Of a stretch of DNA of 64,000 nt, positions 7,353 through 16,055 are shown piece by piece (within the stretch, counting starts at the first letter, position 1; each line of letters starts with the position of its first letter). A program made the position numbers and the translations under genes. Under the pieces are notes generated by a model. The model had not been told where the DNA came from and ran no database searches. It saw nothing but the letters and a program-made list of their open reading frames with translations. The DNA is taken from the NCBI RefSeq assembly GCF_947387515.1, contig NZ_CANDOB010000002.1, positions 372,001 to 436,000 on the forward strand, written 5' to 3'. This stretch comes from Alkalihalobacillus sp. CinArs1 (GTDB lineage Bacteria; Bacillota; Bacilli; Bacillales; Guptibacillaceae).

Positions 7353-7502
7353 GTGGAGTCTTGGATGACACTCATCAGTGATGTTGGTTTTCCGGTCGTG
7401 GTGACGCTCTACTTGCTTCACCGCATCGAACAGAAGCTCGACACGCTGAACGATACGATTCTACAGCTGCCAGAGAATATCTCGTTACGTAACGATCACT
7501 AA
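7353..7502 (+). CDS. YvrJ family protein (49 aa)
   Basis: A GTG-started frame gives VESWMTLISDVGFPVVVTLY, then LLHRIEQKLDTLNDTILQLP. This is the YvrJ family pattern: one N-terminal hydrophobic helix followed by a short amphipathic coiled coil. GGAGG lies seven bases upstream. It completes the DUF1659-DUF2922-YvrJ set. It is probably a membrane peptide. The family function is unknown. Confidence 0.8.
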   Translation: MESWMTLISDVGFPVVVTLYLLHRIEQKLDTLNDTILQLPENISLRNDH

Positions 7503-8223
7503 CAGGAGGATGGTGAGGGCTCCCTCACCACCTCACGCTTATACATATTGAAATACCAACTTCATAGTGAACAAGTCCTCGTCCATTTTCAAAAAAGCAG
7601 AATGGTGCGAGGTGTCTTTCGTAATGTCTTTTTTCTGAAAGCTGTTCAGAACGTGGAACCCTAGTAACACGTTTTAAATCTAAACTTGACAGGTTAGCTG
7701 AAGCCGATGAAATAACTTTAGCGTTCCCGCAGAACACGCAGTTCCCGATTTCTGCGGCGGGAGACTATGGCGTGAACAGCCCTAATGGTTCGGTGAGGTA
7801 ACCAGGCGTACTACGGTACGGGTAGCAGGGAGAAGACGACGCACATGGGACTGGTTTCATGTGTAGAAAGCTCTCTGTTGAAGGAATTCAAGCGTTCAAA
7901 TTGGGTGATACGGTGGCCCCCTCAGACAAACTCAGTACCATTCAGGACGTCTGCTTTTTTCTACAGTACTTCGTGCTGTAGAAAAGGTAGTCTTTCTCTG
8001 TCCAATGTTTCCTTATCAAATCTAGTTCATTCAGGTTATTGAAGAGCGGTAAGTCAAGGGAATCGTAGATGTTTATGAAAAAAGAAAAGCCGTTAAAAGG
8101 TAGAGGAAATAGAAAGAGTGAATAGGGAAGGTGCTAAGTTAGTAGGTAGTGTGAGGGGCGGGGTCAGATTTAGAGGGGTGAATCCATAACGTTTATAAAG
8201 TCAAATAGTGTTTTAGATAGAGA
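7503..8223. other. About 0.7 kb without a convincing gene; RNA-like hairpins
   Basis: No frame here has a ribosome site and plausible protein content. A 65-codon frame at 7845 reads as basic, serine-rich noise. Several compact inverted repeats stand out: GGTGAGGG/CCCTCACC (7512-7529), CACATG/CATGTG in the segment around 7842-7863, and CTACAG-AC/GT-CTGTAG with a TTC loop near 7962-7982. The segment 7740-7990 is GC-richer than its flanks and dense in short complementary runs, as in a structured RNA or a decayed group II intron-like RNA. GTGCGAG, like an intron 5' end, occurs near 7596, but I cannot find a domain V. Confidence 0.35.
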
Positions 8224-8250
8224 GGGACAAGGAGCACGTGAGCTTGTCCC
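8224..8250. terminator. Hairpin GGGACAAG/CTTGTCCC
   Basis: An 8-bp perfect inverted repeat with an 11-nt loop lies about 60 nt past the stop of the minus-strand EamA gene. The arms match the GGGACAAG...GTCCC arms of the palindromic repeat family further on. It could act as a terminator for either side. Confidence 0.45.
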
Positions 8251-8309
8251 TTCACTAGTTTACAGACTCATTCATCAAAGCGTTCCGTCATCGCTGAGGA
8301 ATTTGTTAT

Positions 8310-9233
8310 TCATCCGGCTGTTTTTGGAGCACCTTTTTTATTAATGGAAAGGAATAGCGTCATACCGATGATGCAGGTCATACCGATCCATTGAAAATAG
8401 CCAAAGGGTTCACTTAACCAGATAACCATCGTTAATACCGCGGAAAGTGGTTCCAAGTTACCAATTAAACTTGTTTCTTTAGGCATTAGATAGTTAAGGC
8501 TTTCAATGTAAAACCAAAACGCAACCATTGTACCAAATATAATGACAAAGATAAGATACATATAAATCTCAACTGTAAAGGTTGAAAATTCTGCTCGCCA
8601 GGGAGGGTGTATAAACCCTAAGCATATTCCTCCAATAATCATTGCCCATCCAACAACAACAAGGGAATCAAATTCTCTAAGTAAAGGAATAGCATATAAC
8701 GTGTAAAAGGCAAGGGCTACCCCCGATAAAATGCCCCAAAAGATAGAGATCCCAGGCACCGATAGTTCAGAAATCGATCCGTTGGTAAGTAATAAAAAGG
8801 TCCCGAGTAAAGCAAGAAAGACAGTCATCCCATCGTATTTATTGAAAGAAGTTTGTTTCCGAAAGAACAAATAAACGATGATCATAACTGGAGCGAGATA
8901 TTGCAGCAGTGTAGCAACAGCAGCATTTCCATAATTAATAGAAGCCATATAAGTGTATTGGACCGCCAGCATGCCAAATAATCCAAAAATGACGATCTGA
9001 CCAGCACTGCGCTTATTCTTCCAGATCCTAATCATGCTTAAGCTGTTTTTCCTTAATGATTGAACAGCCAACAGTAAAATCCCTGCTAAAAGTAAACGAA
9101 TGGTTACGAGCCAATTGACATTGATCGCGAAATCTTGGAAAAGTTTTTGTGAAACCGTGCCCCCTACTCCCCAAAAGACAGCACCTGTTATAACCAGCAG
9201 TAACCCTTTGCTTCTAATATGTCTTTCTATCAA
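8310..9233 (-). CDS. EamA/DMT-family transporter
   Basis: This inner-membrane protein of about 307 residues has ten predicted helices in two EamA repeats of five, as in the drug/metabolite transporter superfamily. The first repeat runs from [19 protein letters not shown] and the second from [21 protein letters not shown] conserved [19 protein letters not shown]-like stretch ([17 protein letters not shown]) is typical of YdcZ/YicL-like exporters. GAGGTG lies seven bases before a TTG at 9233. An ATG two codons earlier (9239) is too close to that site. It is divergent from an AraC regulator that probably controls it. The substrate is unknown. Confidence 0.85.
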   Translation of the reverse strand: MIERHIRSKGLLLVITGAVFWGVGGTVSQKLFQDFAINVNWLVTIRLLLAGILLLAVQSLRKNSLSMIRIWKNKRSAGQIVIFGLFGMLAVQYTYMASINYGNAAVATLLQYLAPVMIIVYLFFRKQTSFNKYDGMTVFLALLGTFLLLTNGSISELSVPGISIFWGILSGVALAFYTLYAIPLLREFDSLVVVGWAMIIGGICLGFIHPPWRAEFSTFTVEIYMYLIFVIIFGTMVAFWFYIESLNYLMPKETSLIGNLEPLSAVLTMVIWLSEPFGYFQWIGMTCIIGMTLFLSINKKGAPKTAG

Positions 9234-9337
9234 ATGCATTCACCTCAATACTATAAAGATAATGATATAATAGTTGAAAAAAAGCGGAGTTTATAGTCAT
9301 ATTGAATCTAAAAATATAAATATATTGAGGTGGTAGT

Positions 9338-10261
9338 TTGCAGATAAAAGATTTTAAGTTAGACGAAGAATTAAAAGAACTGACAAAGCACCGTACCATC
9401 GAATTACCGATCGCCTGTTATGAAACGACAATTTCCAAAAATGTAAATGGGTATATCCCCCTCCATTGGCATGAGGAAGTACAATTTGTACTTGTTAGGA
9501 GAGGGGAAGGAATCTTTCAAATAAATGAAGTGAAGGTTGTATTGAAAGAGGGAGAAGGCTTATTCATAAATAGTGGTCAGTTGCACATGGCTGAAGAAAA
9601 CCTGCAAACAGGCTGTGACTATATTTGCTTAAATGTTTCACCTCATTATGTGCTGCCACATGAACTCTATTCGAGATATGTTTTTCCGTATATTAAAGCA
9701 ACGAATTTGCCTTACCGATTCATCGGAACAAAGAGTTCCTGGGAGAAAAATATATTGAACTCGATTCTTAGCGTTCATTTTTTAATTGAAGAAAAAGCCC
9801 CATATTTTGAACTTGATACGTTTATGGTGATAAACCAAATGTGGAAAGAACTTATTATGAATGGTCTGCCATTAGAGTACGACGAAGTAGAAGCTGTAAA
9901 ACAAAGTCGGATGAAGCAAATGGTAACGTTCATACATCATCACTATGGAGAAAAAATCACGTTAGATGATATTGCAGGATCCGGACACTTAAGCCGGGCT
10001 GAATGTTGTCGATATTTTAAAGCAATGTTAAGGAAGACACCGTTAACCTATGTTTTGGATTATCGTATCCAGAAGAGTTTAGTTCTTCTTCAGCAACCTG
10101 ACGCTAATGTGACCGACGTAGGCTATGAAGTAGGATTCAATAGTACAAGTTATTTCATTAGTAAGTTTCGAAATAAAATGGATATGACTCCCTTGGCCTA
10201 CAAAAAAGAGTTTCTCAGTAATTATTTGGGTGAAGAGAAGGAGAAAGATGGTAATGGTTGA
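9338..10261 (+). CDS. AraC-family transcriptional regulator
   Basis: This is a 307-residue regulator. The N-terminal cupin sensor (about residues 20-110) contains PLHWHEEVQFVLVRRGEG and GLFINSGQLHM. The C-terminal AraC domain (about 195-295) has two helix-turn-helices: KITLDDIAGSGHLSRAECCR and the signature ANVTDVGYEVGFNSTSYFIS. It starts at TTG 9338 with GAGGTGG four bases upstream. Its divergent position relative to the EamA transporter suggests control of that gene in response to a small molecule bound by the cupin. Confidence 0.9.
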   Translation: MQIKDFKLDEELKELTKHRTIELPIACYETTISKNVNGYIPLHWHEEVQFVLVRRGEGIFQINEVKVVLKEGEGLFINSGQLHMAEENLQTGCDYICLNVSPHYVLPHELYSRYVFPYIKATNLPYRFIGTKSSWEKNILNSILSVHFLIEEKAPYFELDTFMVINQMWKELIMNGLPLEYDEVEAVKQSRMKQMVTFIHHHYGEKITLDDIAGSGHLSRAECCRYFKAMLRKTPLTYVLDYRIQKSLVLLQQPDANVTDVGYEVGFNSTSYFISKFRNKMDMTPLAYKKEFLSNYLGEEKEKDGNG

Positions 10262-10349
10262 TACATTCAGTTCCACTCGGATGGGATTTTAGCTGATGGA
10301 TGTGGGTAACAAAAAAAGTTGGCCTTTACCCTCAAAGAACCTGATACAA

Positions 10350-10386
10350 AAACAAACCTCTCACTTTACGTTGAGAGGTTTGTTTA
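10350..10386. terminator. Bidirectional terminator between the AraC and LysE genes
   Basis: AACAAACCTCTC pairs with GAGAGGTTTGTT and has T-runs on both sides. Confidence 0.8.
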
Positions 10387-10398
10387 ATAAGTGAATCA

Positions 10399-10992
10399 CT
10401 AGAGTGAAATTGAAACTGCAGAATAAATCAGTAGTCCGCCCATAATCATTCGAAACGCTCTGTCGTGTTTTGCGAGAAAGGTTTTTAAAATAGAACCGAA
10501 TGCTGACCATACTAGCAATGCTAGCCATCCTAAAAAGATGGTGATCATCAAATAGAATACGATAGAAAAAAGCGAATGGTGAAACGGTAAGATAAAGGCA
10601 CTCATGACTGTTAAAAAGAACAAAATACTTTTGATATTAATCACTTGAAAAATGAAACCTGATAAAAAAGAAGAATGAACTTCTTCAGTATCCTTCTTTT
10701 GCTTATTAGACAGACTCACCTGCCAAGCGAGGTAAAGAAGGTAGACGGCACCAGCTAGTTTAAAGTAGGGCTCTACGATAGGAATCCAATTGTAGAGGCC
10801 TGCTGTGAATAGTGCACTGACTACTCCGAGGACGGCAAATCCTGTCATGATGCCGCTATTAAATTGCCATGCCCCTGTAAATCCAAAACGCCTTGCTTCA
10901 TTCATCATTAGAATGTTACTGGGTCCAGGTGTGATCGACGTAATAATCACATATGAAAGAAACGCTAACATGCTCATATCATTCACCTTCAC
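10399..10992 (-). CDS. LysE/RhtB-family amino acid exporter
   Basis: This 197-residue membrane protein has about six helices and the LysE-type N-terminus FLSYVIITSITPGPSNILMM, where the conserved TPGP lies. A cytoplasmic loop (WQVSLSNKQKKDTEEVHSSF) precedes FLSGFIFQVINIKSILFFL. The family exports amino acids or related metabolites by proton motive force. It is divergent from a LysR regulator at 11113, the usual arrangement for these exporters, so induction by its substrate through that regulator is likely. Confidence 0.9.
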   Translation of the reverse strand: MKVNDMSMLAFLSYVIITSITPGPSNILMMNEARRFGFTGAWQFNSGIMTGFAVLGVVSALFTAGLYNWIPIVEPYFKLAGAVYLLYLAWQVSLSNKQKKDTEEVHSSFLSGFIFQVINIKSILFFLTVMSAFILPFHHSLFSIVFYLMITIFLGWLALLVWSAFGSILKTFLAKHDRAFRMIMGGLLIYSAVSISL

Positions 10993-11112
10993 TTACTAAA
11001 TTTACTTTCTGATAGCTTTTATTGTAAGATGGTCATATCGATAAATAAAATTGAAATTATAAAAAGTATTATCATTTTTTTCGATAGATAAGAAACTGTA
11101 AGGAGAAATGAT

Positions 11113-11991
11113 ATGGAAATTAGACACTTGATTACATTTCAATCCATTATAGAATCAGGCAGCTATACGGGCGCAGCTGCAAATTTAGGTTACACGCAAT
11201 CCACCATAACCTCTCATATTCAAGCACTTGAAAACGAAATCGGAGGGGCGCTTTTTACTTATGTAAAACGAAAACTACAGCTGACTCATTTGGGGAGAGA
11301 ATTAATTCCTTTAGCAGAAGATTTACTCTCTACTCATGAACAGATTAAAAACATACAAAACAGCCGGGAAGTTAAAGGTGTATTAAGAGTTGCGGCTCCA
11401 GAGTCATTAACCATCTCTCGTTTAGGACCGATCATAAGAGAATTTTCCATAAGGTATCCGGAAGTAAGACTGATCTTAACCAACGGGACTTGCGGACAAA
11501 ACCAAACCGATTTATTAAGCGGACGAGTAGACATCGCTTTGATGGTATACCCAGAAATAAGTTTAGAAAAATGCATCCATCATACGTTAAGAAAAGAGGA
11601 GATCGTTCTTATAAGCAGCAATGATGGTCCGGATCATTTTAATGAGTATAAACATGACGAAAATCAGGTTTTTATAACAAATGAAGAAGGCTGCAGTTAT
11701 CGGACTATGTTCGAAAGATATCTTATAAAGCATGGCATTCATCAGTTTCAAACGATGGAGTTGTGGAGCATTGAAGCTATCAAACAAATGGTCATAAGTG
11801 GACTTGGATTTGCAGTGTTGCCCTACATTACTGTAAAAGAAGAGGTAGAAAGCGGTAAACTGAAGGTCCTCAAGCATACTGAACAGCTTGATCCGCTTTA
11901 TTCCCATATGCTGATAAAGAAGAAAAAGTGGTTGTCTCCAGCCGTAGAAGCCTTTGCTGAGCTAGTATTAGATTCATCATTCAGTAACTAA
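11113..11991 (+). CDS. LysR-family transcriptional regulator
   Basis: This 292-residue regulator has the N-terminal LysR winged helix (residues 1-60: MEIRHLITFQSIIESGSYTG, then LGYTQSTITSHIQALE) and a periplasmic-binding-like effector domain from about residue 90 (GVLRVAAPESLTISRLGP). AAGGAG lies eight bases before the ATG. The 120-nt intergenic region shared with the lysE-like gene is AT-rich and probably carries its binding site and both promoters. The effector is not predictable. Confidence 0.9.
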   Translation: MEIRHLITFQSIIESGSYTGAAANLGYTQSTITSHIQALENEIGGALFTYVKRKLQLTHLGRELIPLAEDLLSTHEQIKNIQNSREVKGVLRVAAPESLTISRLGPIIREFSIRYPEVRLILTNGTCGQNQTDLLSGRVDIALMVYPEISLEKCIHHTLRKEEIVLISSNDGPDHFNEYKHDENQVFITNEEGCSYRTMFERYLIKHGIHQFQTMELWSIEAIKQMVISGLGFAVLPYITVKEEVESGKLKVLKHTEQLDPLYSHMLIKKKKWLSPAVEAFAELVLDSSFSN

Positions 11992-12073
11992 AAAGATGCG
12001 AAAAATTCATGTATTATCTATGAGAAGGTTGTATTGAATGGATGGGATTGCTTACTCGGAAGAGAAGCGCTAG

Positions 12074-12766
12074 ATGAGCTTTTCATGGATGTTAAAGAGG
12101 AACTTGATAAAACAACCGCTAGAGGGTGAAGTTGTGTTATTAAATGAGTATATGGAGTCCAATTACCCTAACCTAGAACTCAAACCGCCTTTATTTTATA
12201 ACTGGGACATTGGAATTCGATTTCAATTAGGAGTGGAACTAAGTGAAGCAAGTACTAACGACGATCCTGCCTACATACAAGGGGTGTACAACAGAGCGAT
12301 CACGTTATTTGAGTGCTTACATTCCCACACAGATAACATGTTCGTTGTAGTCGATGTGAATGATTATGGGGACGGAAAACCCTTAAAACCTAAATTACGG
12401 AACTTTTCTCCATATGTTAAGGAGAAATCCGTATTGTATAAGGTGAGACATCAATCGATTCTTCAAGATCACGACGAAGATGAAAGATTCAAAACACATC
12501 GATTTACATTAATGTGTAAAACACCGGACTTTAAACACAAGCAGATGTTAAAGGCGATTTGTAATCAAGATATGGGGATAAAACCTAAGATTGAGCACAG
12601 AGTGTATTTCATAAATCTTAATAAGAAAACGATATTTCACGTGTATGACGATAGGGGTTGTGATGTGTTGGCTGCCTCTCCTGAAACAATCGGGGAACTC
12701 TATAAGCGATATTACGATTGGATATTAGGATATGACCGAGAAAGGATAGACAAGGTATTTAAGTAG
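12074..12766 (+). CDS. DUF3885 domain protein
   Basis: This 230-residue cytosolic protein ends in the DUF3885 signature: YDDRGCDVLAASPETIGEL, then YKRYYDWILGYDRERID. Upstream, residues about 35-130 read IGIRFQLGVE...YNRAITLFECLHSHTDNMFVVV. These proteins are common in Bacillus, often several per genome. No reaction is established as far as I know. The ribosome site is weak (GGAAGAGA upstream of ATG 12074). It stands alone between two unrelated units. Confidence 0.75.
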   Translation: MSFSWMLKRNLIKQPLEGEVVLLNEYMESNYPNLELKPPLFYNWDIGIRFQLGVELSEASTNDDPAYIQGVYNRAITLFECLHSHTDNMFVVVDVNDYGDGKPLKPKLRNFSPYVKEKSVLYKVRHQSILQDHDEDERFKTHRFTLMCKTPDFKHKQMLKAICNQDMGIKPKIEHRVYFINLNKKTIFHVYDDRGCDVLAASPETIGELYKRYYDWILGYDRERIDKVFK

Positions 12767-12869
12767 AGATCTATGCTTCTTTCTACTTCAGGAATAATTC
12801 ACTTTTGTTCCTCGACTGAATGATCATTATGAAAACGGGGAGTTAATGGCGGTTATAATTGATCCAAGC

Positions 12870-12901
12870 AAAAACCCTAAAGACCTAAGTCTTCAGGGCT
12901 C
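12870..12901 (-). terminator. Terminator for the YjzC gene
   Basis: Read on the minus strand, AGCCCTGAAGAC pairs imperfectly with GTCTTTAGGG and is followed by five T. Confidence 0.7.
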
Positions 12902-12908
12902 CACCTTT

Positions 12909-13094
12909 TTATGCTTTCTTCCAGTATGCTGATTCTTTGCTAGAACGTACAGGAGGGAACGTTTCCCCGCTTTCGAGGCTAATGTGTTTTTCATCCTCTG
13001 TTACGTCTCCACTTCCATTTCCGTTTGTTAAACCATCAAATTCATACTTTCCGTTCTCAGGTGCTTTTTCTCCAGTTTTGTAACGATCTGCCAT
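12909..13094 (-). CDS. yjzC: YjzC-like small protein
   Basis: This is a 61-residue polar protein beginning MADRYKTGEKAPENGKYEFD, with ISLESGETFPPVRSSKESAY near the end. The pattern of 'K(T/P)GEKAPxNGxY' followed by 'LxxGExFPP' is that of the YjzC family of tiny Bacillus proteins, whose role is unknown. Start 13094 is chosen because GGAGTG lies eight bases upstream. The longer frame to 13181 lacks a ribosome site. Confidence 0.75.
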   Translation of the reverse strand: MADRYKTGEKAPENGKYEFDGLTNGNGSGDVTEDEKHISLESGETFPPVRSSKESAYWKKA

Positions 13095-13188
13095 GATTTC
13101 ATCACTCCTACGTTTAAAATTTAGGTAACTACATAGCGTATGTATCACGATACGATCGTTTTCAAACCGCTGAATGTGCAATCAAAAC

Positions 13189-13223
13189 AAAAAAGGCCAG
13201 AGGCTGCTGCCTCTGGCCTTTTT
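13189..13223. terminator. Bidirectional terminator
   Basis: AAAAAGGCCAGAGGC pairs with GCCTCTGGCCTTTTT around TGCT. This near-perfect 15-bp hairpin lies between the YjzC promoter region and the membrane-peptide gene at 13261. Confidence 0.8.
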
Positions 13224-13260
13224 GAACTGCTTTACTCACAATCTTCTGTGTAAAGGTAGC

Positions 13261-13440
13261 TTACATCTCACTTTCCTCTTTCCCATTCGCATACTTGTAA
13301 AGAATTATCCCGATTGTAATGACCATGCCGATGGCTTTCAGAAACATATAGCCAAAGTCCCCTCTGGTTAAGTCAAAGATGATCGCCCCTAAGAAGAAGA
13401 TAGCAGCTAGGATGAAAACAATCAGTTTTACCTTACTCAT
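13261..13440 (-). CDS. Small two-helix membrane protein (59 aa)
   Basis: MSKVKLIVFILAAIFFLGAI forms the first hydrophobic helix, and FLKAIGMVITIGIILYKYAN the second. A short charged loop (FDLTRGDFGYM) lies between and an acidic tail (GKEESEM) follows. GGTGG lies seven bases before the ATG at 13440. A frame nine codons longer exists. No family is recognised. It is downstream of a divergent YjzC unit and upstream (antisense order) of rocB, with separate terminators. Confidence 0.65.
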   Translation of the reverse strand: MSKVKLIVFILAAIFFLGAIIFDLTRGDFGYMFLKAIGMVITIGIILYKYANGKEESEM

Positions 13441-13513
13441 TTGCACACCACCTTGTTTTTTATCCATTACCCTCTTCAGGTAGAAAAAAACAATATTTGT
13501 AAGGAAGTGGCAT

Positions 13514-15196
13514 CTACTCAGTGACTACCTTTTTTCCGTGCCTTTCATTTGATTGATCGAGCAGCATCTTCGTAGTATCTCGGATGAGTGTTGGCAGGAC
13601 ATCGAACGAATAAGGTTTATAGACACGCTCCGTCCATTTGTGTCCGTCCTTCCCATACACGCCCATGTTCACAGACGGAACGTTTAATTCACGTATGGCT
13701 TTGATTTGAATCGGATACGTTTTTGAGAGCTCAGGAAAGTTCTTCACGAGTGCATCGATTTCATCATCCGTCTCATGCAGCGATAAGAAACTACCATCTG
13801 CAAGGTATGGAAAGAACTTCTTCACTGCGAACGTTTCCCCTGTGCGCTTTGCCGTTTCATCTAGATTACGCTTCACAACATCAAGCAAAAGCTGGTCACG
13901 CTCACTTTCTCCCAAATAATTGTGGGGAAGGTAAGGAGGACCGAAGAAGATGATCACTCTTGGTTTCTTATCTGGATCAAGCTGTTGAAGTGCTTCTACG
14001 ATTTTAAAACAAAGCATGCGCGCCTCGAGGTCTTCGTTTTCCTCGATGACTTGGGCAGTCACTGAGTCGACATCTGCGCCTTTTCCTTTCAACTCATCGA
14101 TAAATGATTCAAGACTCGTAACTTCGATATGCCACGAGAGATTTCGAGTCGGAAGTCCCGTTCGCTTGATGAACTCTTGGTAGTTCGCTGAAAGCGTTGC
14201 TTCGACCTCTATACAAGCATCCACCGTCAGTTCCTCAAGCTTTCTCATCACATCCTTCGCCGTCGCTTCATAAATAAAATAGTTAAAATACAAGTAGCTG
14301 CTTTTCGCGGTCTGAACGTTATAGAAATCTTTCGTGTCCTTCTGATACAAACACGAAGGAGGAAGGATGAGCTCCCCAGGAATATTTTCTGCTAAGTTGA
14401 TGTTGTTGTTGATTCTTCGATTGATTTCAGCTGAGATCAACGTTGAGTCGATTCCAGATAGGGTGTCACCAACATGCGTTTCTCTCCCATAAATATAAAA
14501 GCTCGGTAAAAGCTTTCCGGCTGAACCGGTATAAATATAGCGATGTGGATCACCGTCGTATTGAGGCGTCATAAAGTCAGCGTTGATTGCACAAACAAAG
14601 TTCAGCCCTTGTCGCTTCAATCGATTTAACTCTGATATCGCCGTCGTGATCCCTTTATGCTGGCTTTCTTCATCGGGATTCCCCATGTAGAGGATGTTTC
14701 CATTGAGCTCTTCTTGATGCATCGAAAAATAGAGTAAGTTTACAAGATGGACCGCTACACCACTCTGCATATCGAGTGCCCCTCGACCAAACAGCCAATC
14801 ACCAGACTCCGCATCTTTCTTTACGTCTTGATCAAACTGATAGTTTTTGAAAAAGGCCTCTAACGCATCGGAGTTCAGCGCATCTTTTTTCAAGCTGCCA
14901 TAATCATCCGTCCCAACTGTATCGAGATGCCCATGGAACAGTATCGTGTTCTTCGTATCGTTTTGACTTTTAAGGAATGCGAAGATATTCTTTCTACCTA
15001 GTTTCTGATCGACAGCCTGCTCCCAAACAAGGTGAGGATTCTTTTTGAAATATGGAAAGGATAGCAGCGTATCTTTAATAAAGTCCGCAACAGCTGCTTC
15101 TCCTGATGTACCGTTGATGCTTTCGATCTCAACCAAAGCCCGAGTTAGTATTTCTACTTGCTCTGGTATCGTTTTATCGATCAATTTATGATACAT
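13514..15196 (-). CDS. rocB: M20 peptidase-family protein, RocB (arginine utilization)
   Basis: This 560-residue protein matches RocB of Bacillus (about 566 aa), an M20-type zinc amidohydrolase encoded with arginine-catabolic genes. Metal-site motifs are visible: FHGHLDTVG, GRGALDMQSGVAVH and GNPDEESQ. The exact reaction of RocB is not established. GGGGG lies nine bases before the ATG at 15196. A GntR/FCD regulator is divergent at 15372, and a perfect 19-bp palindrome lies between them. Its presence fits the nearby cyanophycin/beta-Asp-Arg genes, which would yield arginine. Confidence 0.85.
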   Translation of the reverse strand: MYHKLIDKTIPEQVEILTRALVEIESINGTSGEAAVADFIKDTLLSFPYFKKNPHLVWEQAVDQKLGRKNIFAFLKSQNDTKNTILFHGHLDTVGTDDYGSLKKDALNSDALEAFFKNYQFDQDVKKDAESGDWLFGRGALDMQSGVAVHLVNLLYFSMHQEELNGNILYMGNPDEESQHKGITTAISELNRLKRQGLNFVCAINADFMTPQYDGDPHRYIYTGSAGKLLPSFYIYGRETHVGDTLSGIDSTLISAEINRRINNNINLAENIPGELILPPSCLYQKDTKDFYNVQTAKSSYLYFNYFIYEATAKDVMRKLEELTVDACIEVEATLSANYQEFIKRTGLPTRNLSWHIEVTSLESFIDELKGKGADVDSVTAQVIEENEDLEARMLCFKIVEALQQLDPDKKPRVIIFFGPPYLPHNYLGESERDQLLLDVVKRNLDETAKRTGETFAVKKFFPYLADGSFLSLHETDDEIDALVKNFPELSKTYPIQIKAIRELNVPSVNMGVYGKDGHKWTERVYKPYSFDVLPTLIRDTTKMLLDQSNERHGKKVVTE

Positions 15197-15235
15197 GAGC
15201 TTGTGCCCCCTTACTTCTGTTCATTAATGTAGTTC

Positions 15236-15254
15236 AAAATTGTACTACAATTTT
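15236..15254. promoter_or_regulatory. Probable GntR operator
   Basis: AAAATTGTACTACAATTTT is a perfect 9-bp inverted repeat around one C. Its core TTGTACTACAA matches the TNGTN(0-3)ACNA shape bound by FadR-subfamily GntR proteins. It lies 40 nt ahead of rocB and 118 nt ahead of the GntR gene, where a repressor could block rocB. Confidence 0.65.
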
Positions 15255-15371
15255 ATTGTAAGGCCTTTCTTTCGATTTGAATAGCCTAAATTTTTCAAGC
15301 AAGTGCTTGGCTTAGAAGCGTAGGTCGCTTATGCTAGTAGTACCGTACATTTAAAGTAGAGGGGATCACCT

Positions 15372-16046
15372 ATGACAAAAAAGTCTGCTGAACAAAGGAT
15401 TGTCGATAAGTTAAAACAAGCTATCTTGAGGAGAGAGCTTGCGCCCGGAACGAAATTAGTAGAAGCGATCATATCGGAAAAGCTGAACGTAAGCAGGACC
15501 CCGATCCGTCATGCGTTTCGAAAACTAGAAGAAGAAGGCTACGTGACGCTTGTACAGAACAAGGGTGCGTACGTGGTACAGCCAGACATAAAGGAGATCA
15601 TTCAGGCGTTTGAACTGCGGATCGAGCTAGAGTGTATCGCAGTAAAGTTCGGGCTCGATAAGGTCTCAGATCACGATATCTTAAGGTTAGAAGAGACGCT
15701 CGAAGAAGAGGTGAGCGTTTATAAAACAGAAGATATCCCAGAATACATCGCGCTTAACAAACGATTCCACATGCTTCTAGCAGACAGGAGCGATAATAAA
15801 TACATAAGTGAATTTTTGCGTAAGGTGATCGATCAAATCGATATTTACCTGCGAATTTATGATGTCGTCGATACGCAGAGTGAGGAAAAGAACATAAGTC
15901 TCGATGAACATCGGAAGATCATCGAAGCGATCAAGAGCGGAGACGTCGAAGAAGTGCAAAACGCAATTCGCCATCATTTAGAGAGTACGCTCGATACATT
16001 GAAGCAAACTGCAGAAGGGTATAAATCGCTCGATCAAATGTTGTAG
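15372..16046 (+). CDS. GntR-family (FCD) transcriptional regulator
   Basis: This is a 224-residue regulator. The N-terminal winged helix (residues 1-72) contains LKQAILRRELAPGTKLVEA, LNVSRTPIRHAFRKLEEEG and NKGAYVVQ, typical of GntR. The all-helical FCD effector domain (about 80-215) has the metal- or ligand-binding histidines in LNKRFHMLLA and IRHHLESTLD. AGGGGA lies about nine bases before the ATG. It is divergent from rocB and likely controls it through the palindrome at 15236. Ten bases separate it from the GNAT gene, so those two probably share a transcript. Confidence 0.9.
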   Translation: MTKKSAEQRIVDKLKQAILRRELAPGTKLVEAIISEKLNVSRTPIRHAFRKLEEEGYVTLVQNKGAYVVQPDIKEIIQAFELRIELECIAVKFGLDKVSDHDILRLEETLEEEVSVYKTEDIPEYIALNKRFHMLLADRSDNKYISEFLRKVIDQIDIYLRIYDVVDTQSEEKNISLDEHRKIIEAIKSGDVEEVQNAIRHHLESTLDTLKQTAEGYKSLDQML

Positions 16047-16055
16047 GAAAGGAAA

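Noticed and set aside
7594-8010. Group II intron call
   Set aside because: A GTGCG-like 5' end and hairpins are suggestive, but no domain V, no reverse transcriptase and no 3' end could be found.
7845-8042. 65-codon frame MGLVSCVESSLLKEFKRSNW
   Set aside because: No Shine-Dalgarno before the ATG, atypical composition, and it overlaps strong hairpins. It is more likely noncoding.
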